From contig CM019236.1 of assembly GCA_009741485.1 (NCBI GenBank), forward strand, positions 59,004,855 to 59,068,854: a DNA stretch of 64,000 nucleotides, read 5' to 3'. Below the pieces are notes generated by a model, which was given only the letters and a program-made list of their open reading frames with translations, ran no database searches and was not told the DNA's origin. This DNA is from Malurus cyaneus samueli (Eukaryota; Chordata; Aves; Passeriformes; Maluridae). Positions 24,617 through 38,400 of the stretch are shown here, piece after piece. A program made the translations under genes and the position numbers. Numbering within the stretch: the first letter of the stretch is position 1; every line of letters begins with the position of its first letter.

Positions 24617-24641
24617 AAAAAAAAAAAAAAAAAAAAAAAAA
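24617..24641. repeat. A25 homopolymer
   Basis: Twenty-five A in a row in TRPM6 intron 1; no associated element recognised. Confidence 0.97.
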
Positions 24642-27600
24642 GTTATGAACTCAGATTTTCCAGATGAGACATTCTTTCTCACCATAAAATATTAAATGAA
24701 AGCAAACATTCATCAAAAATACAGCAGCTGATCCTGGGGCTGAAAGAATTGCCTCAGGACCCAAGTATACAGCATCTGTAAAGAGCCTTTCTGATGACGT
24801 CAATAATCAGAAATGCCTGAAAGATCCAAACTGACTTTTAGTGCCTGTGAAGGAAGCAGGTTCTATTTGCAGGTGAAAGCATGTCTGTGAGAAGTCAGCA
24901 TAGTGCAGTCCATGACCAACCTTTATTCAAACACCTCAGAGGATGAAAAGAACTTTCCCTTATTACAGCTACTGCAAGAATCTACTGCAAGTTGAGTGTC
25001 CTAAAATACCTTAAACACTTTAAAAAGCAAGTTCACATATATCAAGTCACTTGCAATAACACAATATATCTGAAATGCAGCCAGAGCTCCTGTTAGCTAG
25101 CACTCAAGGGTATTTCAGAAGAGCTTGGGGTTTAAGTGCATTGGTGTCTCTTGAACCCTTTCTCCTGGAAACTTCATGGCAGCTGGTAAATTACTGTAAG
25201 CATTAAAAAGACTTCCAGCTTACCAGGCTGTCTCACGTAAGCTTTTCAGAGCAGGAACTTTGTGGTTCAGCATCCACTCCATGCATGCTTTTGCTATGAA
25301 GTAATAAACCAATTGATGGCTAAACAAGGAACACCACTTTGGATCCACACGGGGTAGAAAGAGCATTGCAAAACTCCAGTCACATGCAGTAAAATATGAA
25401 CCCATGTGAGGTTTTCAGTGACCTCTTAGGTCTTCTAAAATTTCCTTGTGTTCAGGCTACCCTGACACAGGACATGCCCCTGGCTTTGTAACATAGACAT
25501 GCCATGGCTCCTCTGATCTCCATCCCCATGATACAGCGGTACCTCTCTTACTAACAAGCAGCTTTTCCTTTTCCAGTCCTTCTCACCTATTTCTTTGCCC
25601 CAGAGCTCAAGATTCTGCCAAAATTCAGAATTGTAAACAAGTGAATCCACCAAAAAAAATCTCATCCTTAAATTTCACAAATGTTTAAAAGTATTGTGCA
25701 AATAATTTCATTTGAATGCTTCCACTGTGTACCAGTTCACCATGGCCAATTATAAAAAACTACCAGCTGAGCTCAAACTGCCTTTGCAGGCAGACTGCAG
25801 GTTCAGTAGCACCAAGAAGGTTTTGCATTTTCCCTTTTTAAAGACAGTATATAACCTCAGGTCACAGCAGAATTTCTGTAATTATTTCCTTGTAACCAAT
25901 TCAAACTCAGCTGCTGGAAAGGTGTTCTTAGATGTTCACAAATACAGCAGAAACACTAACAGACATCACCTGTGCTTGCAGGATGAATGCAGACACAAGT
26001 CAGAGAGAGATAACAGAACTTCCTATAACTCTTCAGTCATGCTGAAGAGAGATTTTAGGATCTTTTCCCTCAGAACAAATGTAGCCTTTTAGCCTCCCAA
26101 AAACATATAAATTCAATCTTCACTTTGCAGAGTGCTATGGCATTTTCTTTCACAATTATTCAACTGAACTCAAAAGCTAAGTATGCATGCTTAAGTGATT
26201 TTCTGGATTAGAGTCTTGCATCAAATGCATTATAAAACCATTTCCACTATTTTGAACCCAAGCTTAGCCAAAAAAACAAAAACTCTTTGACTTTAATGGG
26301 CTTTCCAATGTGGTGCTTTTGATCCAGAGCAGACCACACAACACAGCAAATATCAGTAGGGTTATGACAACACAATGCAGGAAATACTAAAACCAAAACC
26401 CTCCTTGTGAAAAAAACTTCAGCTTAACTCCTGGGTCACTGAGAACAATGAACTGATAGGAAGCTTATCCTAGTCTGGAACATTAGACCTTTAATTAGTT
26501 TATTACTTTCTACTTTTTAGGTTTATTAACTACTCAAGTAAGCCTTTCTGCTATCCCTGAACATGCAATGTTTCAGAAAAACACATCAAACAGCACTTGG
26601 ATATGCTCCAAGAGCATATCCTGCTCAGAATGTGAGTGCTCATGGAGAGACTGCTGGTTTGCAGCTGGAGGGGCTGAGCAGACCTGTCCCCCTGCAGACA
26701 CCATGGCACTGGACAAAGATGGGCAAAGCCACACAGGACCTCACCTTAACCCTGCTGCCAAAAACCCAAGCTTTACAAAGGAGCTAAACAGAGGAAATCT
26801 CAAATGACAATTTCTATTCCTCAGACCTATCCTTGAAACAGGTCCCAAAAACATTGCTAGAAATCTTATGTTGTCACTGGACATCTGAGAATTACTTATG
26901 AACAGGTTTCCCCAACTGGAAATGTAAAAAGTCTTTGTGATGTGACACATATTTCAGTCTTCCACATACAGTGGGTCACTCCAAAACCCACTGTTCTAGA
27001 AGCATGATGATTGTTGAGAAAGTTTGGCTCTGACTTTGTAAATGTGGCCCATACAGATAATGAAAAAAATCTGTGCTTGTGGCTGATGGCAGCCACCTTG
27101 ATAAAAGCTAACATTTGGGTTACTTTGGCACTATATATACTACAATACTGTATATCATCTCTTATAAAATCAACTCTATGAGCAGCATAAAATATGGATT
27201 ATTGAACAACTTAATCATACATAAAGGTACAGAAATACATCTTCTGAATATTTTAATTGATGGAAAACAGTCCAAATTGAAGAATAAATTATAGGACATG
27301 CCCAAAACTTGCAGCAACCAAGAGCAGGCACCAATAATAGAGAAAAAAGGGCAATTTCTCTCAACTGTATTTGCTACTTATTACAAATCTTTGAATATAA
27401 CAATGGTTTTGTTATACTATGCCTCTTTTGGAGACAAAATTTGCATGGTTTTCTTAAAGGACATTCCTACCTGTCTTACCAGCAATATTTTGGAAGCCAG
27501 TCCCAAAGAAAGTCAGGCATTTGGTCTTCTTTTATTAACTAATACAACATAATCAGAATATAATAAATATTCAAAGTTACATACCCCATATTAAATTACT

Positions 27601-28084
27601 ATGTTGTAAGTAATTTTTAAAAAGTGAAAATACAGGCAGCCATAAGAAAATTATGTTTTGGATGTATTATTCAGAGGGTTAATAAAATGCTTCAAGCCTC
27701 ATTCAGATTTCCACTGTGAAAGCCAGTCATTGGAAGCCAGTTCTTACTTGTTAAGCACTTGATCTTAGCAGAGAGCAAATCAACTTGCTCTTTTTGAAAT
27801 TGCGTCTCACCTACCTAAGACTGAAAAATCACAGAGGTCAGTCACCCATTGCTGTCACAAACATGTGCTTTCATCAAAGGATTCAAAATCCCAGAGCACA
27901 AAGCTCTTCCTAGGTTTAATCAGGATGAAGAAGAGAAAAAATTATCTGATAGTAAATTTCAGGACTTTGTGTTTTCACAGCTCGGGGTTTAATGTTGACG
28001 GGAGAGGTGAAATGCAAACACAGGTTACAAGATGCAGCTGAAGGAAACATGAAGGGCCCCAGGAAGTCTCACCAACCTGGTCTA

Positions 28085-28170
28085 GAAGAAAGTGGCAGGT
28101 AGGTTGGAACTTTAGATGATCTTTAAGGTCACTTCCAACCAAATTATACTGTGCTTCTGTGATTCCATGG
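28085..28170 (+). mobile_element. CR1 LINE extreme 3' end
   Basis: Contains GGTTGGAACTTTAGATGATC, then TTTAAGGTCACTTCCAACC and TTCTGTGATTCCATGG, the terminal segment of CR1. A very short 5'-truncated copy in TRPM6 intron 1. Confidence 0.85.
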
Positions 28171-31100
28171 TATGAGTAACCCACACAGCTCACCTCTGGA
28201 GCCTTATGATTGTTCACTGTCATTTCCATCAGAATGATTCTTTTTGTTTCATTGCTTGTCTCAGTAACAAAAACTTCTTGGGCTTGATAGCTGCATCCAG
28301 CAGCCCTAGCACACACTACAAGACAGACAGACAGTCACAGAACTGAAATTCCATTTTCCAAAGAAAGAGAAAGCACATCTCAGGTGATTTCTAAGAGGCT
28401 GAAAGTGTGGTCAGTCCCACATATGCATTTCCCATCTGGATGCCTCTTACCTCTCCCCTCAGCTTTTCCCTCCACACCACCTGCCAGGTACAAAAGCTTT
28501 CCTTTTTTGTGCTGGCCCACTGCTAAATGAGCATCATCAACGCATCAAACACTGCAGATTCACGAGCAGTTGCCTTCAACTAGCTGGAGGAAGACCCAGC
28601 CATGGCCTGGGACCAGCCACTGGGATCTGCAGAGACATCAAAAATGCCCCTTTGCCCACAGACCACCTGGACACGCCCTTGAGCTCTCCACCAGGTCTTT
28701 CCGCACCTTCATGTCCAAGACACATGCCCCCACAGCAGGTTTATCCCCTTGTGCTTCCCTGCTGCAGTTGCAGGGTGTGCCAGACTGAGCAGAACGACTC
28801 GGCAGCCACAGCCACCACCCTCCTGGATCCTCCTGGCACAACGCTGGGCTGTGGCTCCCAGCTACCAGCAGCCTGGGCTGTGTCCCAAGGCATGCTCTCC
28901 TGTCTGCTCCACCCTGATGACAGTTCCTCTCCCTCGAGTGGCAGCTCCAGGGCCATCCAGCCCCTCGGCAGCACTCTCTGCTCACTGAGATGCCTGCATC
29001 TATGTTCAGATGTCTCTTGAGCTGCGCTGGCAGAAATGATGACAGAAGGGCCAGAGCAGGAGCAAGGAGGGTGCTGCAGAGAGAATGGAAGGACGAGCTC
29101 ACTGCAAGGGCTGAAGTTTCACAGCACTGCCACCCAGCCTTTCTGAAGCACTTGTTGGCCAGCAGACAGAGATTGATGTATTTCACAGAACCTGGGACAT
29201 ACTGTAGAAGCTCTGCTACGCCTCCTTGGAAGTTAAATTTCACCAATATAAGAAAATCAAATGCACTGGTTTATAGGACTGATAGGACTAGGGCTGATCA
29301 AACCTGGGATCATCCTACTTCTGCCAGACTGGTAAGGCCTTTACCTCACGGCCTGACCTCAACAGTGCCGCCTAAGCTGACTGACACTACAGTCACAACA
29401 GGCTGCCAACCCTTCAGAGATATGACAGTCCATCATCCCCAATGTGTAATCGCTGGCACTCACGAAAATAGCTAGGAAAACACTTTTATAATGAAAACAC
29501 TATTTTTTTTTTCTCATCACAGGGCTGAGATCAAGATGCAGCCATGGTGTTCACCAAGTTGCAGACCATTACACCTGAAATCACTGAAGGTGGGAGGCAA
29601 GCATCTGCCCTAACACAGTTCCTCTGCAGACCTTTCCATGAATGATAATACTGAAGAGGGTTGACCTCAATTCTCATCACTAAGACTTAATTAGGGGAAA
29701 CCAGAAGAACCAATTTTATTAGCAACCAAAGAACTTGTGGTTTGGAAACTGAGACAGCAATACGTCACATCACCAATGGGTTTTAAAAAGTGCTTTCCCT
29801 GATGAACTTTTATCAATTTACATCATGACAGCACCCAGCTTCTATCCTGTTAAAAAGAACAACAAACTTCAGCAACCTTTTTTTAGATGCCTCATTCTGC
29901 TCCATTCTGTTCATACGACAGCCAGAGGGTATTGTACAACTCAGAACAGCATGTACCAGCAACTGCACTACAGCAGAGATGTAGTGGAATGGCAGTCCTG
30001 AAGAAAGGATAAAGACAAATGCTTAATACATTCTGCCCTTCTTGAAGTAGCTATGGCCCCTCAGAGGGACCTCTCCTCTTTCAGGACTGGCAGAAAAAAG
30101 TACAACCAGCTCAAAAACGGAGGGAAAGTGTTAGAGATGAGAATTTGAAGCATAAGAACATGAAAGTATCAAGGCATACAGAATGGATCACAGGCATTTA
30201 TCTTGAATGCAAGTTACATTGAAAGAAGCTTATATAAGATTATATATATGTTACAAGAATCAGGGAAGGTTTACACAGCATCTGATAGAGCCAGTCTAAA
30301 AGGAACACAAAGGGAAAATTAAAACTTGCTAAACTGTGGCCACCTCATCTTCTTCTCATGCTGTGTGCTACCCAAGGAGTTTCTAACTCATTAGTGCAAC
30401 ATGCAAAAAATTGGATTACTCAGTTTGAACCTACCACTTCCCTGGAAAGCACAGAAAAACCCATAGATCACTTTGCTGGGGGACATATGTGTGGGGACTC
30501 ATATTTTCAGTTTCAGACATAGTGCTATTAAAGTAAAAAATAAATTTATGATAATCTGAACTGCAAAAAGGAGGGATGAAGGAGTTATTTAAGTAGGAAA
30601 ACAGGCAGGGAGAGTAATACAATAATTCAGATAGATTTTCCTCCTGGCACAGTGTCATTCAGCTTCTTCAGACCAGACTATAGCCACACTGATGGACATT
30701 GTAGATGAGATACAGCAGTCCAGCAGGGCCTGTGCCATCCTATTTGCAAAACCAGTTGCGTTCAGCACAGTACTGACAGCAACATGAAGGGACTGACCTT
30801 CCCTCCCTACTGCTGCTTCCCCATGACATGCTATCCTGTATTGCAATCCCACTTTGAAGACAATTCTATAAATCCAGGACAATTCTGGCCTCATGACCAA
30901 TAAAACCTGTTTCCTACTATTTGGGGCACCTCCCAATGAGGTTGTGCAGAGACAAACAAGAGCTCCTGGGGAGGATGGAGGAATGATATTCTGCAGCTCC
31001 CAGGCCCATGAGGTTCCCCACAAAGCAAATCAATGTTTACAGAAAGTTTCACTGGCCCTAGAGGGGCCTACGATCATAGGTGCCAGCAACTATTTTGAAA

Positions 31101-32370
31101 ACTGAAACCCGGCACATAAATATTTACCCACAGCCCAGAGTGATGTACTGTTGCACCACATAATTGTGTGTATGCATGGACAGACATGCTTATTGAAACT
31201 ACATTTTCCTTTATGAGCTGCAGATGTTTTAATCTGCTCTTTTAAAGCTACTACATGGCATTTTACTTTTCACTTCATGGTCAAAAAGGGGCAGAGGGGG
31301 AAAGCAGTAACAAGGAACAAGTAACAATTATCTGATCCCTGTTCCTACAATACTAAAACAAAAAATATGACAGTGGAGCTCAAAGAGTTATGTCTTTTTC
31401 TGGTACGCTTTTGAATGATTCTTGTGTTTTCTTCCTGATTCTGGTTGCTTCCAGGAACTACATACTTCACCACATTCACTACTGAACCGTCTCTGTGCCC
31501 CAACCTTGTAACAGTCCAGAAAGCTTCATTTGCTGCTTATCAAGCCACAAAACAATTAAGCGACCAGGTTCAAACATAACAACCCATTTGCTGCTTGCTA
31601 TGGTTTTTAATACTACTATATAAGCCTGTTACTACTTTTAAAAGGTTGTTATGATACAACATAAACTTATGATAGTCTGTAAGTTGATTTCACAACTTCA
31701 GAGATTGTTTTTAATTCAAAAAATAAATAATAAAAAAAAAGATACACGGAGAGGGAAAGAAAATTATGGTGATGGTTCCTTAAACTCATTTCATGCCCAT
31801 ATCAGTATCTGCTAATTCTTACAGGTAACACTGCAATTTCCCTGGCAGATCCCAAATACCTAAGTGTCTAAAAACCAGCCACTCAGTGTTTTGGTGGTTT
31901 AATTTCAGATGTTTACAACATAAAACATTAGTTCATGTTTTTCTTAGTTTACGAGTACTTGCAAGGTATTTTAAAAATTATCTTCATAAAGAGACATATA
32001 AAGAATATTCCACTGTAAACATGTTTCTTTTATCAGCAAGTATATTAGAAATGGATACAGAAGATACTTTGCTTCAGCAGATATGTTGCTACATCATGAT
32101 CTGTGTGAAATATCAACCAGTCTCATAATGTTAGGTACAGTAGCTGAGCTCTCCAATCCCAAACATCTGAATCACAAAAGTTCCATCTTTAAATTTAAAA
32201 AAAAAAAAAAAATTCCAAACCCATAAACAAACAAACAAACCAACTAAACAAACCTTTTCAGTCAGCAGCATAGAAAAAGATATGACAATTTACTAAAGCC
32301 GGAGGCACTTTTCTGAAGGCTATTTCAAGGCTATTTGAAATAGCACGACTGCAAAATGGCAGTAACACGA

Positions 32371-32373
<3 letters not shown>

Positions 32374-32407
<34 letters not shown>
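32374..32407. repeat. T34 homopolymer next to the CpG island
   Basis: Thirty-four T in a row about 200 bases from the edge of the 33-kb CpG island. It accounts for the phenylalanine run of the plus-strand ORF there, which is therefore not a gene. Confidence 0.97.
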
Positions 32408-32409
<2 letters not shown>

Positions 32410-32599
32410 AAAAAGCCTGTCACGGCTATTACAATTCAAGCAGATCTATGTGTTTGTATGAAATCGCTCAAGTCCCAATCTGCAGGAATACAGGCGGCCA
32501 GTCATCACCAGCACCGGAACATCAAACCCCTGGTAAAACAGCCCCCAGCAGCCCGGGGGTTTCTCTGCCGTCAGCTGGCACTGATCCGCTGTCTCCCCA

Positions 32600-33180
32600 A
32601 GTCACCAGGACTCTTACGCGGAGCCCGATGGCATGTGCGGATTGCCTCGGACGCCCCTCAGGACGCGGCGAGCAGCGAGCGCCGCTGGACACGGCGGAGC
32701 GCTCGGTCCCAGCCGGTCGCCACGCCGCCTCCGAGCGGGTGCTCCCCGGCTCCCGCCGAGGGACGGGCTGGCCGAGCGCGGAGGGCAGCGGTCACAGCCC
32801 TCGCTCCCGAGCAGCCTCCACGGCGGGACACGGCGGGGACACCCCGGTGGCCCGCGCTCACCTGCGGGTCGGCGCGCTCGCGGTGCGGGTGCTGCCAGCC
32901 GCGTCCCGCCAGTCCCCGCCCACGCGGAGCCCAGCGGCGACAGCAGGTCCCGCCACGCCGCCATGCCCCGGACCGCGATCCTTGTCCCGCGACGGCAGCG
33001 CGGGGCGGGCGGGGCGCCGTCCTTTAGCCCGAGCTGCTCGGTGAGCTGTGTGCTATCTGCCCCCGCTATTGGCGGCGAACGCGGGCGAGCACCGGCTCTG
33101 CCTTGGCTGCGGTCCGCCCGCGCTCCGACACGCTTCCCCTCCCGGGCCCAGCTGCGCTCTTCTTCCACACTGCCCAATTC
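32600..33180 (-). promoter_or_regulatory. TRPM6: CpG island: probable TRPM6 promoter and first exon
   Basis: A sharply bounded G+C- and CpG-rich block in AT-rich surroundings, about 10.5 kb upstream of TRPM6 exon 2 and the only such block on that side. On the minus strand it holds a consensus donor, CAG then GTGAGC, at 32862/32861. Upstream of it, an ATG at 32964-32962 opens MAAWRDLLSPLGSAWAG and stays open to the donor. The donor phase (1) does not fit exon 2 (phase 0), so either this exon is non-coding, another start is used, or an indel lies here. TRPM6 is known to use several alternative first exons. Assigning this island to TRPM6 is inference from position and strand. Confidence 0.55.
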
Positions 33181-36100
33181 TTCCTCATATCGAGAGACCT
33201 GATCACAGCTATCCCGAACCCCGCAGATGCTTTTTGACTCTGGTTTGCCTGCATCTCAGGACCCCGTCCTAATGTCCGAGTCATTTTTCAAGGTGCTGTA
33301 GCAGTAAATTCGTGTTATAAGTTACAGCACTCAAGATAAAAGTACCAGGAAGGTCCAAGAGGTAATCAGCAATTCTCTTGAATCATGAAATATGAAGACT
33401 TGAATCACAGGTAGTCATTTTTGAAGGCAAAAGGTGAAAAAGAAACAATAGCAGTGTTACAGCTCATGACAACAAACACAACCAATCAATAAGAAAACAA
33501 TATGCGACCAGTGTATAAATTAAACTTCGTAAGTGACAAAAATTGAATATAAACCCAAATTTTAGAAGATTTAGGTTTTTGACCTTCCTAGTCATCCTCA
33601 CATACCTTCGGTGTCACTTCTTCCACACTGACAAAACTTAAAGCAGAAACCTCAACAGCCCCTCAGCAGTTACCACTGTCTCCTGCAGGACTGGAGCCCT
33701 TGAACGTCCCATGCACCACAGCCATCAAACCAAACCGAATACCTGCTACAATTATACCAGCTGTATCTAGTGTAAGCTCACTAAACAGGCATACACCATT
33801 CTTATTTATCCTGAATTTAATTTTGTTTCCAGTGTTTTTTATTTTCTTCAACTTGACTCTCAGACCTTACTTTTCAATCAATCTCCATTTTCTCTTATGC
33901 CAAACTTACCCTCTTCACATATTCAATACCAGACTCCAATTCTTTGAGTTCTCAGCTCTGCTCTCTCATATGCTTCTAGTCTACTATTTGTTTTATTTTG
34001 TTGGTTTCAGTTGTGCCACCGTATTGATTGTGAGCTCCAACATCCATCCGCCTCTGGATTTTATCTACATTTCCCATCCGCTTGCTCTTTCTAGATGTTT
34101 CTCCCATTTTCTGGTCACTCCATTTCTACTTTTCCTGCTCAGCCAAGTCTTATATTTCTCTGTGGTGCTCAGTTTTCCATCCTCCTCCTCCTCCCTACAG
34201 GAGAAGCTTGCCTTCAGACTATGCTGTTCCATTGCAGGAGCCTGAGCAGAGGCTCTGTGAGCACCAGGGAAAAGATAGATCACACAAAAACAGTCTCAGC
34301 ACCACCCCAAAACACAGAGCAGAAAAGCCTGCTTGGTCCTTGGGCATGCCTCAAGGCCCTTTGAAATAATACCTGTCAAACTTAGCAGTGGTTTCACATC
34401 AACTATTATTTCAAAGACAGAGAAAATAACAAAACTGTTTCCAGCCCCTAGCCAAACATGTTTCTCTGATTCTTACATTGCTTCTATTTTGTCTTTAGAT
34501 TTTTATATCGCACTTCCCACATGGTAGGCCTTAAGAAAGCATTACAGTTCTAATAACATAATCGACTTCTAGAAATACTAGCACGTGTTGAATATCATGT
34601 TCATTCTTTGACAAGCTACACCCTTTTTAAAAAACATTATTTTCAATTAATTTTTCTCAAATAAGTCCTCCTGATTCAGCATAGGAGACTTTGACTCCAT
34701 TTTCTAGTATCAACAACATTTACAAATGAAAGAAAGAGTCTTCATCCAATAGGATGTATCCGTTACCATTACCATGCCCACTGTTCATGTGAAGCTGAAC
34801 TCAGTAAGAAACTTGAAACACAAGTATCCCAGCACATGCAGGTGCGCTGGATTTACTGGGCCACAGCAACATGTATGTGTTCCACTGACTGCAAGCATTT
34901 TCCTAAATCCAAATTTCTGCCATTCTTTCTAAGTTGTGAAGACTCATTCAGACATAAGAAATTCTGTCATTCCTGAAATTATCTTGCTATTTCTAACCTT
35001 GTAAAAAGATGCAAAAATCTTCTGTGAAAAGCTGTATGAACCAACTCTTTCACTGCAAATTCCCACACCCAATTCCTCAGCACTTCACTGATATGAAAAC
35101 ACATGTGGTATGTTTTATAACAGCCACTTTAGTAGTTCAAAGTCCATCTAACTCATGTACTTGCTATCCTATTTCCTCTAGAAATCAGAACTGCTGAGAT
35201 GTTTCCTCCTTATCAACCTTATTTCCACAGACCTACCTTAAGATCAGTGCTATCCTTCTTGTCCATCCTTTATGCTTCTTTTTTGTTAGTCCTGTATTGC
35301 CAGTGTCTATGCTGTGACCTCAACGGCAGTGCAGACAGATCAGTTCTTGGATTTTCCACATCTCCTGCTTTTCGTGTCCTAAGCAAGTGAAATGTACATA
35401 CGTCAAAGTATGGCTGCATTAATTCATGAATCACCTTGCATTATTTTCAAAATCCAAAAATCTCGCACCAAAAAGCAATCTCAAAGGAGGACAATATACT
35501 TAATAGAAGCCATTACTGAAAAAGGAATGGTTTTGTATATGTTATTTCCACGGATGGCAGGCAAAGGCATAAACATCCAGACACCCACTCTGTTCTCTAA
35601 GACCTGTTATATTGTACCTCAGAAAGTACATTGGAATGTTTTTTGGGTTTTTTTCCATCCACTGTGTTTAATCAGGCAGAATCTTACTAGACATTCATTC
35701 CAGCTTCGGAATGAAATAGCCCAAACTACTTTACATCTCATGTCCTAATCTGTTCCAGAGGCAACTCCCAGTTTCATTGTTTCATCATGTCCAAGCGCAC
35801 TGAAGATACTGAGTTTCATAAGACTATAAACACACCTTTACCTTTGCCTTAGTGCCCTAGCAGACCTTCAAGAACTGATGACGCAGCAAAGAGAGGAGAA
35901 AGGAATGAAACTGGTAGACTGCTTCTAGATTTCTCCCCATTCCATATCATCATCAAAAAGTCAGCTTGTCTTTAGGATTATTTATCCTTATCTAACAAAA
36001 TTAAAGAAGTCTCACAAGTTAACCCAGCACCAAAGGCTAGCACCAGATATAGTGAACACATTTATCAGATAATGACTGTTTCAGCCTCTGCTTTAGCAAG

Positions 36101-37192
36101 CTGCAGAAAAGTGTTGCGACAGAATGTTGTTCATTATAGCACAAAATATAAATATTTGTTTTACCATGTAGATTCTGAACAGCAACAGAACAGAATCTTC
36201 TGCTTTGTTCTTCTCCTTTAACATACAGTGCGTAAAGACAACCTCCTGGGGTGATCTTGTCATGCTTCATGGCTTATTTCACAGTCTGCGTATACGCAAT
36301 GATTGTTCCAGATCTGATCATGGCAAATCTTCCCTCCTGCTGCCCACTGCACACTGATATTAGAAACTGATCTGCCAACAAAGGGGAACATTATTTCCCT
36401 CATCCCAAATAAAATTATTTTTTGCTTACAAGAGGAGAGAATTCAGACAGGCATATAAATGCTAGTCATCTACTGGTTCACATAATAAACATATTTCAAA
36501 GGAGGCAAGAACGAGGAGAGTTTTAAATATCGAATTATGCACATATAGGATGCCTTGTCTTCTTTTTAGGCACAACACCTAATGGTTGCAACAAGTAATT
36601 ATTGAGCCATCTGAGCATGACTCAAAATCCTTCAGAACACTTCTGACATTGTATTTACATGAAGAATTATTTGAAGTCATTAGGACAGTCTGCAGAACTT
36701 ATTCTATGAGAAAATTTGTTTTTACAAGTTTAGAGTTTCTAGGTTGCCAGGAATGTAGAGGGGTAGGTTTTCTCAACTTTATGGTCACAACCTCAAAATA
36801 TCCAATGATAATTCTCCTCAAATACATTCTGAAATATCCTTGTAATCAGTATAGACCCAAAGAACAAAATGTGATGGTATCGTTTAATCTTGTTACAATC
36901 ACGAATAGTTTCTGTGCTTATAGTGATGGTCCCCTGGAAACCAGCATACTGCCTCCTGCAGCATGACATCACAGTCCAAAATGGAGAAACAACATTTCAG
37001 ATAGTGTCGCTAGATCCAGTTACTAAATTTTCTTAAGAGAAAATTAGTAGGAAAATTAGTGGAGGCATTCTAAGTGGACTTGGTGTAGGAGTGTATTTGG
37101 CAGATTTAAGGTGCAGTAACCTTCATCTCATGTGAATAAACACTTTACGGAGGTAAAGAAACACTATGTACTTTTGCAGGGCAACAACCATA

Positions 37193-37540
37193 GATCCATA
37201 GACTCGTTTAGATTAGAAATAGCCTCTAAGATCAACCAACTATTAACCTAACACTGCCAAATCCACCACTAAACAATGTCATTAAGTGCCACATCTGCAC
37301 AGCTTTTTAAAGCCTTCAAGGATGGTAAATCTACTGCTTCTCTGAGCAGCTTGTTCTAATGCTTGGCAACCCTCACAGGGAAGAAACTTACCCTAATTTC
37401 CAATCTAAACCTCCCTAGCACAACGTGAGGCAATTTCCTCTTGTCCTGTCCTTTACCTGGGACAAGAAAATTAGCATCCACCTCACTTAAACCTCTTTTC
37501 AGGTGATTAAGACAAACACAAGGAAGATGCAGGATCACAG
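37193..37540 (-). mobile_element. CR1 LINE 3'-end fragment
   Basis: Reads ATAGACTCGTTTAGATT near 37199, then ACTAAACAATGTCATTAAGT, GAGCAGCTTGTTCTAATG and CCTCTTGTCCTGTCC, all reverse-complement CR1 3' landmarks in order. It lies in the intergenic stretch between the TRPM6 island and C9orf40. Confidence 0.85.
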
Positions 37541-37954
37541 GATAACTGCCTCAGCAGTTCTCACCCCAACATTCAGTGACATCTCAGATGGTATATGTAC
37601 CTAAACAGTAACACCTTAAAAATTTACGAATTTCTGGGGAGCCTTAATTGACCAATAACGCAATTCCTACTTTTAAGAATAAGTAGTCTTGAAGGTTTTC
37701 TACAACGGTCTCAGGGAACAGTGCCTCTCTTCTGTTTGCTCTTTCATTCTTTGTATCCCTTAGAGCAGTCAACAGATTTTTCAAATGTATCACTCCTAGA
37801 AGATATGAATTCCATCTGATTTCTCAGCTTCCTGGATTGAGTCAAATGACAGGCATATGGAATCTTCAGTGACACTTTCTCCAGATGTCAGCCCAAATCA
37901 TTTTAGAACAATTTTCAAAATTTGTATTTTGCTTTACCACCTGTTTTTTTTATA

Positions 37955-38400
37955 CTAGACACAGTCTGGGGTTGGTACTGGAGCTGATACTGTTCAACAT
38001 CTTAGTTGGTGACATGAACAGTGGTATCAAGAACACCCTCAGCAAGTTTGACAATGACACCAAGCTATGTATAATAGTTGACACACTGGAGGGAAGGGGT
38101 GCCATCCACAGGGACTTTGACAGGCTTGAGAGGCAAACCAATGCAAACCTCATAAAGTTCAACAAACCTAGGTGCAAGGTCCTACACTTGGCTCAGGGCA
38201 ATCCCAGACACACTCACAGGCTGGGCAGAGAAGAGTTTGATAGCAGCCCTGTGAAGAAAGATGTGGGGGTGATGGTTGAAGAAAAACTCAACATGAGCTG
38301 GTAGTGTGAGCTGCAGCCCAGCAAATGAACTCTAGGCTGCATCAAAAGTGTGGCTGGCAGATTAAAGGAGGTGATTATGCCCTTTCAGGCTGTGTTTTGA
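37955..38400 (+). mobile_element. CR1 LINE fragment (3' part of ORF2)
   Basis: The plus-strand frame 37885-38304 carries GDMNSGIKNTLSKFDNDTKL, DTLEGRGAIHRDFDRLE and KFNKPRCKVLHLAQGNPRH, then DVGVMVEEKLNMSW and a stop: the CR1 ORF2 C-terminus. The 139-codon ORF is therefore a mobile-element relic. It lies 0.4 kb from an oppositely oriented CR1 piece. Confidence 0.92.

Larger units (their letters stand above)
22523..32599 (-). other. TRPM6: TRPM6 intron 1 (presumed)
   Basis: About 10 kb between exon 2 and the CpG island. It holds the A25 run, a short CR1 end (28085-28170), and a G+C-richer stretch at 28.56-29.25 kb with long ORFs on both strands that I do not recognise. A 122-codon minus ORF at 31023-30655 is also unexplained. 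No exon was identified. Confidence 0.5.

Noticed and set aside
32356..33202. Plus- and minus-strand ORFs of 180-220 codons at the 33-kb CpG island
   Set aside because: Stop-poor because of high G+C, with Pro/Arg/Ala-rich translation in several overlapping frames; one starts in a T34 run. Only the minus-strand donor and ATG were kept as a possible first exon.
33700..34245. 181-codon plus-strand ORF, hydrophobic
   Set aside because: Pyrimidine-rich sequence gives Phe/Leu/Ser-rich translation by composition. No family resemblance, and no splice or neighbouring exon support.
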